Shown: positions 26,105 through 34,965, counted from the stretch's first letter. The stretch: DNA of 64,000 nucleotides from Nostoc calcicola FACHB-3891 (GCF_014697355.1 NZ_JACJRQ010000030.1:39246-103245); one strand, 5' to 3'. Numbers and translations are program-made. The notes: generated by a model not told the origin, from the sequence alone.

Positions 26105-26271
26105 GGGACTTTCAAAAATAATTTCTCAAAAACCAGAGAATGCTGATTTAGATGCGGTTAAAATTCCTCAGAAAAATAAAACTTTAGGAGGATGGATTAT
26201 ACCTTTTTTCCGGCGAATCTTAGTTCATATGTAAATTTACTTTACAGTAGATGCCAAATCCAATAGAAAAA
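26105..26271. repeat. Gap beginning with an AAGGGACTTYCA repeat end
   Basis: Directly at the stop codon (CGCTAAGGGACTTTCAAAAATAA) begins a sequence related to TAAGGGACTTCCAAATAAAA at 43269 and 63783 and TAAGGGGCCTCCAAATAAAA at 28067. It looks like the end of a dispersed element. The remainder is AT-rich without a gene. Confidence 0.4.
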
Positions 26272-26295
26272 GTTATCTATTATCAATCAGATAAC
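26272..26295. promoter_or_regulatory. Inverted repeat GTTATCT-N10-AGATAAC upstream of the anion transporter
   Basis: A perfect 7-bp inverted repeat 240 bases before the transporter start. LysR-type regulators of inorganic carbon uptake genes bind T-N11-A-like dyads, so this is a candidate operator; that link is only inferred from position. Confidence 0.35.
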
Positions 26296-26536
26296 AGTGT
26301 TGCTATTATGGAGTTGTAATCATTAAGAAATGTAAATGGTAGCTATAATTATAAGTCTATTTAACTTGATGATTTCGTGCTTGCTATTTGAGGGCTGAAT
26401 ATACCAGTAAAGCCATGCTCTAATTAAAACTCAGTAAATATCTTTGAACTATTCAATGCAAACCTAGTTTGTGGTGCATTGTAACAGTTTAGTTTGCCAG
26501 CCAAAAATTAAAAACTTTTCATTGGAGGAGAAGCAA

Positions 26537-28060
26537 ATGAGAAATTTGAAAGCAATCATAGACAAATCCTCATTTACTAGTGAAGTACCTGCATCATTTG
26601 TGGTATTTCTTGTCGCCCTCCCTCTTTGCATGGGTATTGCGATCGCTTCGGGACTTCCGCCATCTCGTGGCATAGTTACAGGAATAGTAGGCGGAATTAT
26701 TGTTGGTGCCGTTTCCGGTTCTCCAATGCTTGTCAGTGGCCCAGCTGCTGGGCTGGCGGTGATTGTCGCAGAAACAGTTCAACAATACGGCATTGAAATG
26801 GTTGGGCCAATTCTGCTGCTGGCGGGTTTAATCCAATTACTCGCAGGTATATTTAAACTTGGCCAGTTGTTTCGCGCCATGTCACCGGCTGTTATCTATG
26901 GAATGCTTGCAGGTATTGGGATATTAATCTTCGCTTCCCAATTTCATGTCATGCTAGACGATAAAGCGCGTATACACGGAATTGATAATTTAATTTCTAT
27001 TCCCAACACCATTTATAAAGCTTTGTTTCCTATAGATGGTAGCGCTCATCACGTTGCAGCACTCACAGGTATAACAACTATTATCAGTCTTCTGCTGTGG
27101 GAAAAATTTAAACCCAATAGTTTGAAGTTGATACCTGGTGCGCTTGTCGGTGTTGTAATTGCCACCGTCATTGCTACAGTGTATCGATTACCGATTCAGT
27201 ATGTCGATCTACCTGAAAATCTGGCACAAGCGATTCAATTACCAACACTTTCCAGCTTACCACGCCTAATTCAAGCACCAGTTTTGATTGATGCGATCGT
27301 CATTGCATTCATTGCTAGTACAGAAAGTTTGCTTTCAGCCGTAGCAGTAGATCGACTGCATACTGGCACAAGAACCGATTTCGATCGCGAATTAACAGCC
27401 CAAGGAATTGGCAACATTATATGTGGGTTCCTGGGTGCTTTGCCGATGACAGGAGTGATAGCCCGCAGTTCTGTAAATGTAGAAGCTGGTGCTAAAACTA
27501 GATTATCAACAATGCTTCACGGCCTATGGTTGTTAATTTTAGTAATTGCTGCCCCAACTTTGCTGAAAATAATTCCTATCTCTAGTCTGGCAGCAATTCT
27601 AGTTTTTACTGGTTACAAACTAATCGAAATCGAACATATTCGCCAGTTAAAAAACTATGGACGTTTTCCTTTGGTAATATTTTTTGTCACCTTAGTAACG
27701 ATTGTTGTTACTGACTTAATTACAGGTGTTTTAATTGGTATCCTGTTGACTGGAGTTTTGCTAATTCACAAAATGTCTGTGCTGAATGTCCAAGTTATTA
27801 AGCACGAAAATAATCAGCGAATAGACATTCATTTACAAGGCGCTGCAACATTTGTGAGGCTACCAAAATTGGCGAATATTTTAGAACTTGTGCCTCCAGG
27901 AAGTGAATTGCATCTTTATATGCAAGACTTGGCGTATATAGATCACTCTTGCCTCGACTTACTATCTGTGTGGGCAAAACAACAGCAAAAAATGGGAAGC
28001 ACCTTAACTATGCAATGGGATCGTTTGATAGATCGTAACCGCAACCCATTTCCTCTGTAG
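26537..28060 (+). CDS. SulP-family anion transporter (BicA-like) with STAS domain
   Basis: 507 residues from the ATG at 26537, chosen because GGAGGAG sits 6 bases upstream; the frame is open further up but without a ribosome site. SulP transport domain about 1-400 with around twelve helices (VPASFVVFLVALPLCMGIAIASGLPPSRGIVTGIVGG, SGPAAGLAVIV, AFIASTESLLSAVAVDRLHTGTRTDFDRELTAQG), then a STAS domain about 430-500 (HLQGAATFVRLPKL, LHLYMQDLAYIDHSCLDLL). Cyanobacterial SulP proteins include the sodium-dependent bicarbonate transporter BicA and sulfate transporters; sequence alone does not decide between them. The preceding 430-base gap holds a candidate operator. Confidence 0.88.
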   Translation: MRNLKAIIDKSSFTSEVPASFVVFLVALPLCMGIAIASGLPPSRGIVTGIVGGIIVGAVSGSPMLVSGPAAGLAVIVAETVQQYGIEMVGPILLLAGLIQLLAGIFKLGQLFRAMSPAVIYGMLAGIGILIFASQFHVMLDDKARIHGIDNLISIPNTIYKALFPIDGSAHHVAALTGITTIISLLLWEKFKPNSLKLIPGALVGVVIATVIATVYRLPIQYVDLPENLAQAIQLPTLSSLPRLIQAPVLIDAIVIAFIASTESLLSAVAVDRLHTGTRTDFDRELTAQGIGNIICGFLGALPMTGVIARSSVNVEAGAKTRLSTMLHGLWLLILVIAAPTLLKIIPISSLAAILVFTGYKLIEIEHIRQLKNYGRFPLVIFFVTLVTIVVTDLITGVLIGILLTGVLLIHKMSVLNVQVIKHENNQRIDIHLQGAATFVRLPKLANILELVPPGSELHLYMQDLAYIDHSCLDLLSVWAKQQQKMGSTLTMQWDRLIDRNRNPFPL

Positions 28061-28339
28061 GACTAAGGGGCCTCCAAATAAAAAAATAATCAATCGTTTT
28101 GGTAAGCAGGGGCAGTTCTTGAGGCAGGGGAGGCAAGAAAATTTACTTATAATTTATTTGTAATCATTAAAACTTAGTAGATAAACTTTACTTAGGAGTG
28201 GTCAATATTATATATCATGAAGTTCTGTTGCAATTAGTGCGGTGTGGCGCTAGCGTAAAGTGGACAATTTGACAATCTTTTATCCTGAATCTACTTGGCG
28301 TATAGTCATAATCTGTTCGCACGCAACAAGACTTGATTT
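28061..28339. other. Gap upstream of nrdJ
   Basis: Starts with the dispersed TAAGGGGCCTCCAAATAAAAA repeat end (28067). I looked for a cobalamin riboswitch because the downstream enzyme needs adenosylcobalamin and saw no B12-box-like sequence. AT-rich; promoter not resolved. Confidence 0.4.
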
Positions 28340-28711
28340 ATGGTTCAGAAGCTTGAAAGAAAACGCCAGAGCGCTGGGTTCCCAGAGACTGCTCCCGCTG
28401 CTAATCCTGTATTTTTTAGAACTTATAGCCGCCGTACAAAGGCAGGGTTGAGGGAAACATGGGATGAGGTATGCGATCGCACTTTACAGGGCTTAATCGA
28501 GTTAGGAAAACTCCGTCCAGAAGAAGTTGCCATCTTAGAACGGATGCAACGCAACCTGAAAGCTATGCCCAGTGGGCGCTGGTTATGGGTTGGCGGTACA
28601 GACTGGATAACCAAACCAAAGAATTTTTCCGGGGCTTATAATTGCACCTCCACCAATCTAGAAGACTGGACTGCCTTCGGATTAATGATGGATTTGGCAA
28701 TGATGGGCTGT
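28340..28711 (+). CDS. nrdJ: nrdJ exon 1: class II (B12-dependent) ribonucleotide reductase, N-terminal part
   Basis: First 124 codons of adenosylcobalamin-dependent ribonucleoside-triphosphate reductase. Starts MVQKLERKRQSAGFPETAPAANPVFFRTYSRR; contains the conserved Cys of the substrate site in FSGAYNCTSTNLEDW and ends DLAMMGC exactly where a group II intron begins. Joining the exons (28340-28711, 31201-32055, 32401-33474) gives an uninterrupted 766-residue protein with both junctions between codons, the expected length for the monomeric cyanobacterial enzyme. The enzyme makes deoxyribonucleotides without oxygen-dependent metallocofactors. With no other reductase visible here, function likely depends on removal of both introns. 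Confidence 0.92.
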
Positions 28712-31200
28712 GTGCGATTCGTTGGCTAGAAACCAAACCTGATAAGGGTTTTGGAGGATTAGCCGCAAGGTAAATCTACCCAAAAGGTAAGAACCTTGAC
28801 AACTTGATAGTCATGTTGGTGACATCGAAATTAACAAAGGTTAAATCATAGGAAAATCCAATGGTTAACCCGAAATTAATAAACAAACTCGATAAAGTCC
28901 AACCCCCTCAGTGCAAGGGTGAAAGCACTTTCCCCACGGTAGCGACTAGTCATCAATCCGTGAAGCGGGAATGAACGGTGGTAAGAAGCCAGTCCAGGCT
29001 TCGACTCCAACTAGCAGGAGAATATGGTTAGCGAAAGCGAATCTACGTCTGAATCATCGTGAGCATATAAAACAGCCTAGTGGACTAACAGGCTGTGCCA
29101 AAAGGCAAGGGTAGAGTGACCGGAATCACAACCGTTCGGTCTGCACCACTCGTAACCCCGGTGAACAGTAGAAACCTAAACTCTCGACCAATGACTATCA
29201 GGAACGAAGTAACCACATAGATTCTCTCAGGCAGGTCGATACCTGAGTAGGTGCTAACCGGATGAACTATGTGGCGAGATTGAGTCAGAAGCTAACGCCT
29301 GCGGTAATGCGTAGGATACGCTGACGGACTCACGGAAAACAGATATATGTAAGTACAAGTAGTAATGAAGACGACTAAAACGAGTTTTAAGACTACGGTG
29401 GTATGGAACAAAATCAACTGGAAGAAAATCCAGAGGATGGTGTTTAAGTTGCAAAAGCGCATACATAAAGCTGCTCAACGTGGGGATGTCAAAGCAATGC
29501 GACGACTCCAGAAAACCTTAATGAAATCCTGGTACGCCAAGCTACTAGCAACGCGAACAGTGACCCAAGACAATAAAGGTAAGAACACAGCAGGGGTAGA
29601 CGGAGTAAAATCACTCGGATACACTCAACGTCTGACACTAGCTAGAAATCTAGGAACTGCGTCTAAGGTTAAACCAACCCGTAGAATCTGGATTCCTAAG
29701 CCAGGAACAGACGAAAAGCGACCTCTAGGAATTCCCACAATGGCAGATAGAGCATTACAGGCACTAGCCAAGTTAGCTCTAGAGCCAGAATGGGAAGCAA
29801 AATTCGAGCCGAACAGTTACGGGTTCAGACCAGGAAGGGCGGTACACGATGCCATCGAAGCTATATACTTAGCAATACACTGTAAAGCTAAGTACGTCCT
29901 AGATGCTGATATATCCAAGTGCTTTGACAACATTGACCATCGAAAGCTACTGGACAAACTAAACACATACCCATCCATAAAACGGTTAATCCGCGACTGG
30001 TTAAAAGTAGGCTTTATGGATGAACGCGATATGTTCCCGACTGAAATGGGTACACCACAGGGCGGAGTCATTTCTCCGCTACTGGCAAATATCGCACTCC
30101 ACGGTATGGAAGAGGCAATTAAGGAATATGCCAACACCCTACCTACTTATAGGAATCATGGGAGAAAGCAAAACCGTAATGCCCTCAGTTTGATTCGTTA
30201 CGCCGACGATTTTGTAATTATCCACGAAGACATCAATGTTGTATTAGGGGCAAAAGCTGTAATCGAAGGTTTCTTAAAAGACATCGGCTTGGAACTCAAA
30301 CCAAGCAAGACCAGAATTTGTCACACTTTTGAAGAATATGAAGGGAAACAATCCGGATTTGACTTCTTAGGTTTTAATATCCGACAATTCCCGGTCAATG
30401 ATGGGATGAGCGCAAAAGCACCAAGATCAAGTGAAATTTTGGGATTTCAAACAATCATCCAACCTAGCAAAAAAGCAGTACAGCGTCACTATCAGGTTAT
30501 ATCTAAAATCATCAACTCCCATAAGGCAGCACCACAAAAGGTGATTATCCAGAAACTCAACCCCATTATTCAAGGTTGGGCAAACTACTACTCATCCGTT
30601 TGCTCCACTGATGCTTTCCGCGATTTAAATCACATGATTTATACCAAATTAATATCATGGGCAAGGTACAGACACCCTAACAAAGGTGCTAAATGGGTAG
30701 TTGATAAATACTGGATAACAGTAGATGGGGATAACTGGGTGTTTGGCTACATTAACCCAGACACAGAAGAAAGATATATCCTTTCAAAGCATACATGGAC
30801 AAAAATCGTCCGCCACACTAAGGTTAAAGGCGATGCTTCACCATTTAACGGTGATTTCGTCTACTGGGGAACAAGAACTGGAAAAAGTAAAGAAATTCCT
30901 TCTTTACTTGCAAAAATCCTTCACAAGCAGAAAGGTAAATGTGCTTATTGCGGTCTAACTTTTACACTAGAAGACCAAATTGAACTTGACCACATTATAC
31001 CAATCAGCTTAGGCGGGAAAAGAAAGTTCGATAATATTCAAGCATTGCATAGACATTGCCATGACCAAAAGACTGCCAAAGATGGTAGTCTGAGTAGTTC
31101 CCATGATAAGGGTATGTTTTCTGAGGAGCCGGATGAGATGAAAGTCTCATGTCCGGTTCTGGAGACGAGTAGCACTCGTGAGGGTGTTGCTTAGTTTAAT
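28712..31200 (+). mobile_element. Group II intron in nrdJ (2,489 bp)
   Basis: The 5' end is GTGCGATTCG, the GUGYG consensus, directly after codon TGT. The 3' end TTTAAT (AY) is followed by GGTACTGG, restoring the NrdJ frame (...MMGC/GTGAMLEPQ). Domain V is at 31126-31159: a 34-nt hairpin GAGCCGGA/TCCGGTTC with a GAAA loop; domain VI follows. A candidate EBS1, ACAGCC at 29072-29077, is complementary to the last six exon bases GGCTGT (IBS1, 28706-28711). The intron encodes a full reverse transcriptase/maturase, so it may still be mobile. Confidence 0.93.
29365..31194 (+). CDS. ltrA: Group II intron reverse transcriptase/maturase with HNH endonuclease
   Basis: 609 residues. RT domain about 90-370 with IPKPGTDEKRPLGIPTMADRALQAL, SYGFRPGRAVHDAI, DISKCFDNIDH, GTPQGGVISPLLANIAL and the catalytic LIRYADDFVI. 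Maturase (X) domain about 390-490 (INSHKAAPQKVIIQKLNPIIQGWANYY). C-terminal HNH nuclease about 525-575 (CAYCGLTFTLEDQIELDHIIPISLGGKRKFDNIQALHRHCHD). The protein aids splicing and drives retrohoming by target-primed reverse transcription. All catalytic residues appear present. The last 35 codons run through ribozyme domains V and VI, as often seen in related introns, so the true functional end may be near the HNH domain. Confidence 0.95.
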   Translation: MKTTKTSFKTTVVWNKINWKKIQRMVFKLQKRIHKAAQRGDVKAMRRLQKTLMKSWYAKLLATRTVTQDNKGKNTAGVDGVKSLGYTQRLTLARNLGTASKVKPTRRIWIPKPGTDEKRPLGIPTMADRALQALAKLALEPEWEAKFEPNSYGFRPGRAVHDAIEAIYLAIHCKAKYVLDADISKCFDNIDHRKLLDKLNTYPSIKRLIRDWLKVGFMDERDMFPTEMGTPQGGVISPLLANIALHGMEEAIKEYANTLPTYRNHGRKQNRNALSLIRYADDFVIIHEDINVVLGAKAVIEGFLKDIGLELKPSKTRICHTFEEYEGKQSGFDFLGFNIRQFPVNDGMSAKAPRSSEILGFQTIIQPSKKAVQRHYQVISKIINSHKAAPQKVIIQKLNPIIQGWANYYSSVCSTDAFRDLNHMIYTKLISWARYRHPNKGAKWVVDKYWITVDGDNWVFGYINPDTEERYILSKHTWTKIVRHTKVKGDASPFNGDFVYWGTRTGKSKEIPSLLAKILHKQKGKCAYCGLTFTLEDQIELDHIIPISLGGKRKFDNIQALHRHCHDQKTAKDGSLSSSHDKGMFSEEPDEMKVSCPVLETSSTREGVA

Positions 31201-32055
31201 GGTACTGGAGCCATGCTAGAACCACAATATATTAACCAGTTGCCCCCCATCCGTAATCAACTGAATGTCACTGTACAAGGTGAAATTGGTAGTACTGTTA
31301 AAATTGCACGTCGTGAATATACTCAAACACATATAGAAGGCAACAAGGTTACTATCCACGTTGGAGATAGCCGTGAAGGCTGGGTTGAATCCTATCAAAC
31401 TCTGTTGGAACTCTCCACAGATGAACGTTTTTCAACAGATGTTGAAGTATTAGTTGATATCAGCGATGTCCGCAAAGCTGGAGAAACTCTCAATGGCTTT
31501 GGAGGAGTTGCTAATCCTGTGAAATTGCCAGGACTTTATCAGCGTTGTGCATCTATCTTGAATAAAGCTAAAGGGCGACAATTAAATTCAGTTGAATGCT
31601 GTCTATTAATCGATCAAGCGGCTGTAACAATTGTTGCAGGTAATATTAGGCGTTCAGCTGGTATGAGGCAAGGTTCTAGCGAAGATAGTTTGTTCGTGGA
31701 TGCCAAAGATAACTTATGGCAACAGGATCGAGATGGCAACTGGCGAATCGATCCAGAACGTGATGCTTTGAGAATGGCCAACCATACCAGAGTTTTTCAC
31801 CGTAAGCCGACATTAGAAGAATGTATCGGCGCTGTCCGCAAACAATATTATAGTGGCGAAGGCGCGATTCAATGGGCTGGTGAAGCTGTCGCCAGAGCAA
31901 ACATAGATTTGTTGCCAACACAGGCTTTAAAAGTTGATTTTTTGAAAGCTTATAACCAAGGAACAGCAAAACAATGGTTGCAAGAACGCTATCCTCAGCT
32001 TGATGCTGATGAGCTAGAACATCGTTTGGCTCGCTATGGGCTAAATCCGTGTGGT
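31201..32055 (+). CDS. nrdJ: nrdJ exon 2: catalytic core with NPCG
   Basis: 285 codons (GTGAMLEPQYINQLPPIRN ... LARYGLNPCG). It carries RRSAGMRQGSSEDSLF and LNSVECCLLIDQAAVTIVAGNIRRSA and stops right after NPCG, whose Cys is the thiyl-radical site in class II reductases. The reading frame then hits AAT TGA within the group I intron, so an unspliced message would end two codons later. An internal ATG at 31213 is not a real start. Confidence 0.92.
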
Positions 32056-32400
32056 AATTGATTTTGCCTCACGTTAAAAACCTCGCAAAAACGGGGAAAG
32101 CTGAGATGCTAATCCCGTGGTAATCAAAGGAAGTAAAAAGCCTTTGACACCGTACAGCGTAGAGAGTGAAACTAGATACCAATTCGTAATTCGTAATTAG
32201 GAATTAATAAATTCAGATTTTAAAGAATTGGTATTACACCTAAGATAGGCGTCTAGAATATAATCTCTCCAAGAGTGTGGGGGCATATGTAAAAAGTGAT
32301 TTTATTATTGAAGTCACATATGCAAAAGGTACGCGGAGCTACTGCAAATTATCAAGCAGTAGAACTAGAGGATAAAAAGCCTCTAGGGTAACAAAGAAAG
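32056..32400 (+). ncRNA. Group I self-splicing intron in nrdJ (345 bp, no ORF)
   Basis: Boundaries follow from protein continuity: exon 2 ends NPCG (32055), exon 3 begins EIIGSNFHCNL (32401). P1 pairs exon CGTGTGGT with intron GCCTCACG (one U-U mismatch) and ends in the diagnostic U-G pair at the 5' splice site. P10 pairs exon 3 GAAATC with intron GATTTT (32060-32065), directly before the P1 guide strand. The intron ends in G (omega G). Near the 3' end are two perfect hairpins, CTACTGC/GCAGTAG and CTAGAGG/CCTCTAG, fitting P9 extensions. A tract AATTCGTAATTCGTAATTAG near 32183 is a common gap repeat, probably lodged in a peripheral loop. No homing endonuclease is present. Subgroup not determined. 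Confidence 0.88.
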
Positions 32401-33474
32401 GAAATCATCGGTAGTAACTTCCACTGCAACTTGTCTGAGGTTCACCTCAATCAAATCGATCCATATAACTACAAAGAACAAGAGGAGGCTTTCACCGCAG
32501 GGGCGCTATCTGTAGCAGCACTTTTAAATCATAAATTCCTCGAACCACGCTATCAATATAGTCGTGAATTAGACCCAATTGTTGGAGTTTCTTTTACAGG
32601 TTTATTTGATTTCTTTGTTCATGCTTTTGGTGTTGATTGGCTGCGTTGGTGGGAAGCAGGAAGGCCTGCAACTTCCCAAGGATTAGCTTTTAAGCGCGAA
32701 GAAGAGAAATATTTAAGTTTTTGGAAAGATACTGTGCATCGAGTTGTTTGGGATTATTGCGATCGCCACAATCTCAAACGTCCAAATCGTTGCACTACAG
32801 TCCAACCCAGCGGCACTAAGGCTTTATTAACTAATGCTAGTTCGGGATGGCATCCCCCCAAAGCCCAAAGATTTATCCGCCGCATCACCTTCGGCAAAAA
32901 TGACCCCGTAGCTTTAGCCTGTATTGACTATGGTTACAACGTTATTCCCTCGCAATCAGACAAAGACGAACAAGGCAATTTACTCAACGATCCCTTCGAT
33001 CCACGCGTCAGTGAATGGCTGGTGGAAATCCCCGTTTCCGTATCTTGGGCTGATTTACCTGGAGCAGATGAAGTTGATGTTTCTAAGTTTTCAGTCTCAG
33101 CCCAATTCGATTTTGTCCTCCAAGTTCAGCGCTCTTATGTGAGTCACAACACATCAGCAACTTTAGAACTCCGCTCTGATGAAGTCGAAAGCCTTGGACA
33201 GCGCATCTATGAAAGTATCCAGAACGATGAAGGATATATTTCCGCAGCACTTTTAGCCCGCTTTGACGATTTGCAATCATTCCCCCGTTTACCGTTTGAA
33301 CCAATAGATAAAGCAACCTGCGATCGCTTAACTCAAGAACTGCAAGCACGCCGCAAAACAGATGATTTCTGTGCAGCGCTAAGCCGCTACGATTTAGGTG
33401 AAATGACAGAAGCTGGCCCCAGTGGTTGTGACTCTGATAAGTGTATGTTTCCCGATCAGCAACCAAGTTCATAA
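32401..33474 (+). CDS. nrdJ: nrdJ exon 3: C-terminal part with redox-active cysteines
   Basis: 357 codons plus stop, beginning EIIGSNFHCNLSEVHLNQIDP in phase with exon 2. It holds PNRCTTVQPSGTKALLTNASSGWHPP of the barrel and ends AGPSGCDSDKCMFPDQQPSS, where the CxxxxC pair is the C-terminal thiol pair that re-reduces the active site. The coding sequence is free of frameshifts. The 3' end is followed directly by GACTAGG repeats. Confidence 0.92.
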   Translation, partial: EIIGSNFHCNLSEVHLNQIDPYNYKEQEEAFTAGALSVAALLNHKFLEPRYQYSRELDPIVGVSFTGLFDFFVHAFGVDWLRWWEAGRPATSQGLAFKREEEKYLSFWKDTVHRVVWDYCDRHNLKRPNRCTTVQPSGTKALLTNASSGWHPPKAQRFIRRITFGKNDPVALACIDYGYNVIPSQSDKDEQGNLLNDPFDPRVSEWLVEIPVSVSWADLPGADEVDVSKFSVSAQFDFVLQVQRSYVSHNTSATLELRSDEVESLGQRIYESIQNDEGYISAALLARFDDLQSFPRLPFEPIDKATCDRLTQELQARRKTDDFCAALSRYDLGEMTEAGPSGCDSDKCMFPDQQPSS

Positions 33475-33477
33475 GGG

Positions 33478-33575
33478 GAGTGGGGGCTAGGGACTAGGGA
33501 CTAGGGACTGGGAACTAGGGAAGAGTTTTTCTAATACCCAATACCCAGTACCCAGTACCTAATACCTCATGCCCT
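33478..33575. repeat. GGGACTA and ATACCCA heptamer tracts
   Basis: GACTAGGGACTAGGGACTGGG (33493-33515) followed by CCCAATACCCAGTACCCAG (33537-33557) can fold as an imperfect hairpin. Standard Nostocales short tandem repeats after nrdJ. Confidence 0.6.
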
Positions 33576-33634
33576 GACACGTTACGATTAATTAAAAAGT
33601 AATAATTTTTTACGGCAGAGCCAGGAGACTTTTA

Positions 33635-33853
33635 ATGTTCATTGATGAATTGTCACCTATATTCAGAGAATTTACTCAGCACCCAGTCTCATTTCTCGGT
33701 GGGCTATTCTCCGGTGTGCTTCGACTCAACCTTGGAGACGATCCTGTTAAAACCTGGCTGGATCAGCAAACCCACTCAAATAGCTACACTGCCAACACAA
33801 CGGAGGCACATAACGGCAAAGCCACTGGCCCTCAGCGAATTGCGATTGATTAA
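33635..33853 (+). CDS. Small conserved cyanobacterial protein of unknown function
   Basis: 72 residues, MFIDELSPIFREFTQHPVSFLGGLFSGVLRLNLGDDPVKTWLDQQ followed by a Thr/Asn-rich tail. A good ribosome site AGGAG lies 9 bases before the ATG. The pattern HPVSFLGGxxSGVLRLNLxDDPVKxWLxxQ is one I have seen in small proteins of other cyanobacteria, but no function is known to me. The hydrophobic stretch FLGGLFSGVLRL may contact a membrane. Confidence 0.7.
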   Translation: MFIDELSPIFREFTQHPVSFLGGLFSGVLRLNLGDDPVKTWLDQQTHSNSYTANTTEAHNGKATGPQRIAID

Positions 33854-33931
33854 ATTCTGGAAAAATCCCAAATCCAGTTAATCATTTTGGCAAAGCGAAC
33901 CATCTCACCGCTCGTAGATATCTGGACAAAG

Positions 33932-34722
33932 CTACCCAAGAGTAGACAATGCCGAGCCTTCTAGGTTTGTAATCTTAGTCCAAAGTCCTAAAACTATAGG
34001 GATAAACGGCAATCCCTCTATCCCATTCATAAAGTTTGGGATTACTTTTCTAGCAATATTTAAACTTCCATTGGTATCTGCATTTATAGTTTTACCAGTG
34101 GAGGTTTTGTATAAACCACGCTTAACATGCTTACCACTAAAAACAGGGTTACTGTCTGATTTAGCTGTGTAAACAGGCAATTTATCACCGTCTAATGCAC
34201 TGGCTTTTGAAGTGTAACTCTCTTCAGTCATCACAACTTCAATACCAGCTAATCGCGCTTTGTATGTCAGCAAGCTGATTAATTTAGTGTGAGGTATTTT
34301 AGTAAAGTTTTGATTGTTCTTTTTGCCAATATTGATATCTTGCTTCCATCCTTGGTTGTTGCCAATAATTAATTGACTAATATCATTTAACTGACACCAA
34401 TCAATTACTCTACGACTGACGGTATGGAGATGAAGAAGGGAAAAGGGTAAGGGGGAAAGGGGTTTTAGGGTTCCCCGCAATTAAGATAGGGGTTTCAAGC
34501 ATAGACGCTGATTTAGAGTCGCACTACGTGTCTCCTAAATCTTCTTTTAATATTCTCCGCAATTAAGATAGGGGCTTTGTACCTTATGGGGAAAAGTTTT
34601 ACTCTTTTTTTCCTTTACCCCAACCCCAAGACCCCTTTTCCCCTTCTTGGTAAAGCTAGATAATCGCACTCTTTCCAAAACTCGTGCTGTCGTCGGATAA
34701 CGTGTTTTTCAACTAATTGCAT
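33932..34722 (-). pseudogene. tnpB: Broken tnpB (IS200/IS605 family) carrying a MITE-like repeat
   Basis: Two remnants of one TnpB. The N-terminus begins at ATG 34722 (MQLVEKHVIRRQHEFWKECDYLAL) and breaks off at 34655. The C-terminal part runs from about 34428 to the stop at 33932 and keeps the RuvC region (IGNNQGWKQDIN, VVMTEESYTSKASALDG, GKTINADTNGSLNIARK) of the subgroup that lacks a normal CxxC zinc ribbon. Between them lies the 223-bp repeat at 34431-34653, and the middle of the gene (about 200 codons) is gone. The two halves are in different frames, so no guide-directed nuclease can be made. Confidence 0.85.
34431..34653 (+). mobile_element. MITE-like dispersed repeat, copy B (inside tnpB remnant)
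   Basis: Almost identical to copy A (1811-2031) over some 190 bases, from TGAAGAAGGGAAAAGGG to CCCCTTCTTGGTAAA; differences cluster in the C-run near the right end (CCAACCCCAAGACCCC). The match at both ends shows where the element starts and stops. Confidence 0.8.
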
Positions 34723-34782
34723 TTGACTCGACCTTTCCAATGCCGTATATAGTCAGTATACTAACATATGTAATTTAAATCA

Positions 34783-34965
34783 ATGCCATTCCAGAAGAAT
34801 AATAAACTTGGAGCTAAAAAAATTATCAAAGAAGAGTTAGACCAACTACCCATTTGCTTTAAAGGTAGGGCAGGACAGCGAGAAAAACTAAAAACCGTTC
34901 CTGATTGGCAAGAACGTCTGAGAGAATATGTTGATGAGTTGATTAGAGATGTAGACAACCAGTAA
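34783..34965 (+). CDS. Small basic protein of unknown function
   Basis: 60 residues: MPFQKNNKLGAKKIIKEELDQLPICFKGRAGQREKLKTVPDWQERLREYVDELIRDVDNQ. The form (PFxKxNKLGAKK..LDxxPICFKGRxGxREKLKxVPxWQERLRxYVDELI) recalls small proteins repeatedly annotated in Nostocales genomes, and its C-terminal half is helical and charged like small DNA-associated proteins. Function unknown; it sits in decayed mobile-element DNA. Confidence 0.6.
   Translation: MPFQKNNKLGAKKIIKEELDQLPICFKGRAGQREKLKTVPDWQERLREYVDELIRDVDNQ

Noticed and set aside
28061..28339. Cobalamin riboswitch before nrdJ
   Set aside because: No B12-box-like motif or matching multi-stem fold was seen.
28340..33474. nrdJ as a pseudogene with frameshifts
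   Set aside because: The breaks coincide exactly with intron consensus ends and pairings, and the joined exons give a full-length enzyme without any other damage.
33932..34480. A complete 182-residue TnpB-like gene
   Set aside because: Its first 18 codons come from the MITE-like repeat and the real TnpB start lies beyond at 34722 in another frame.
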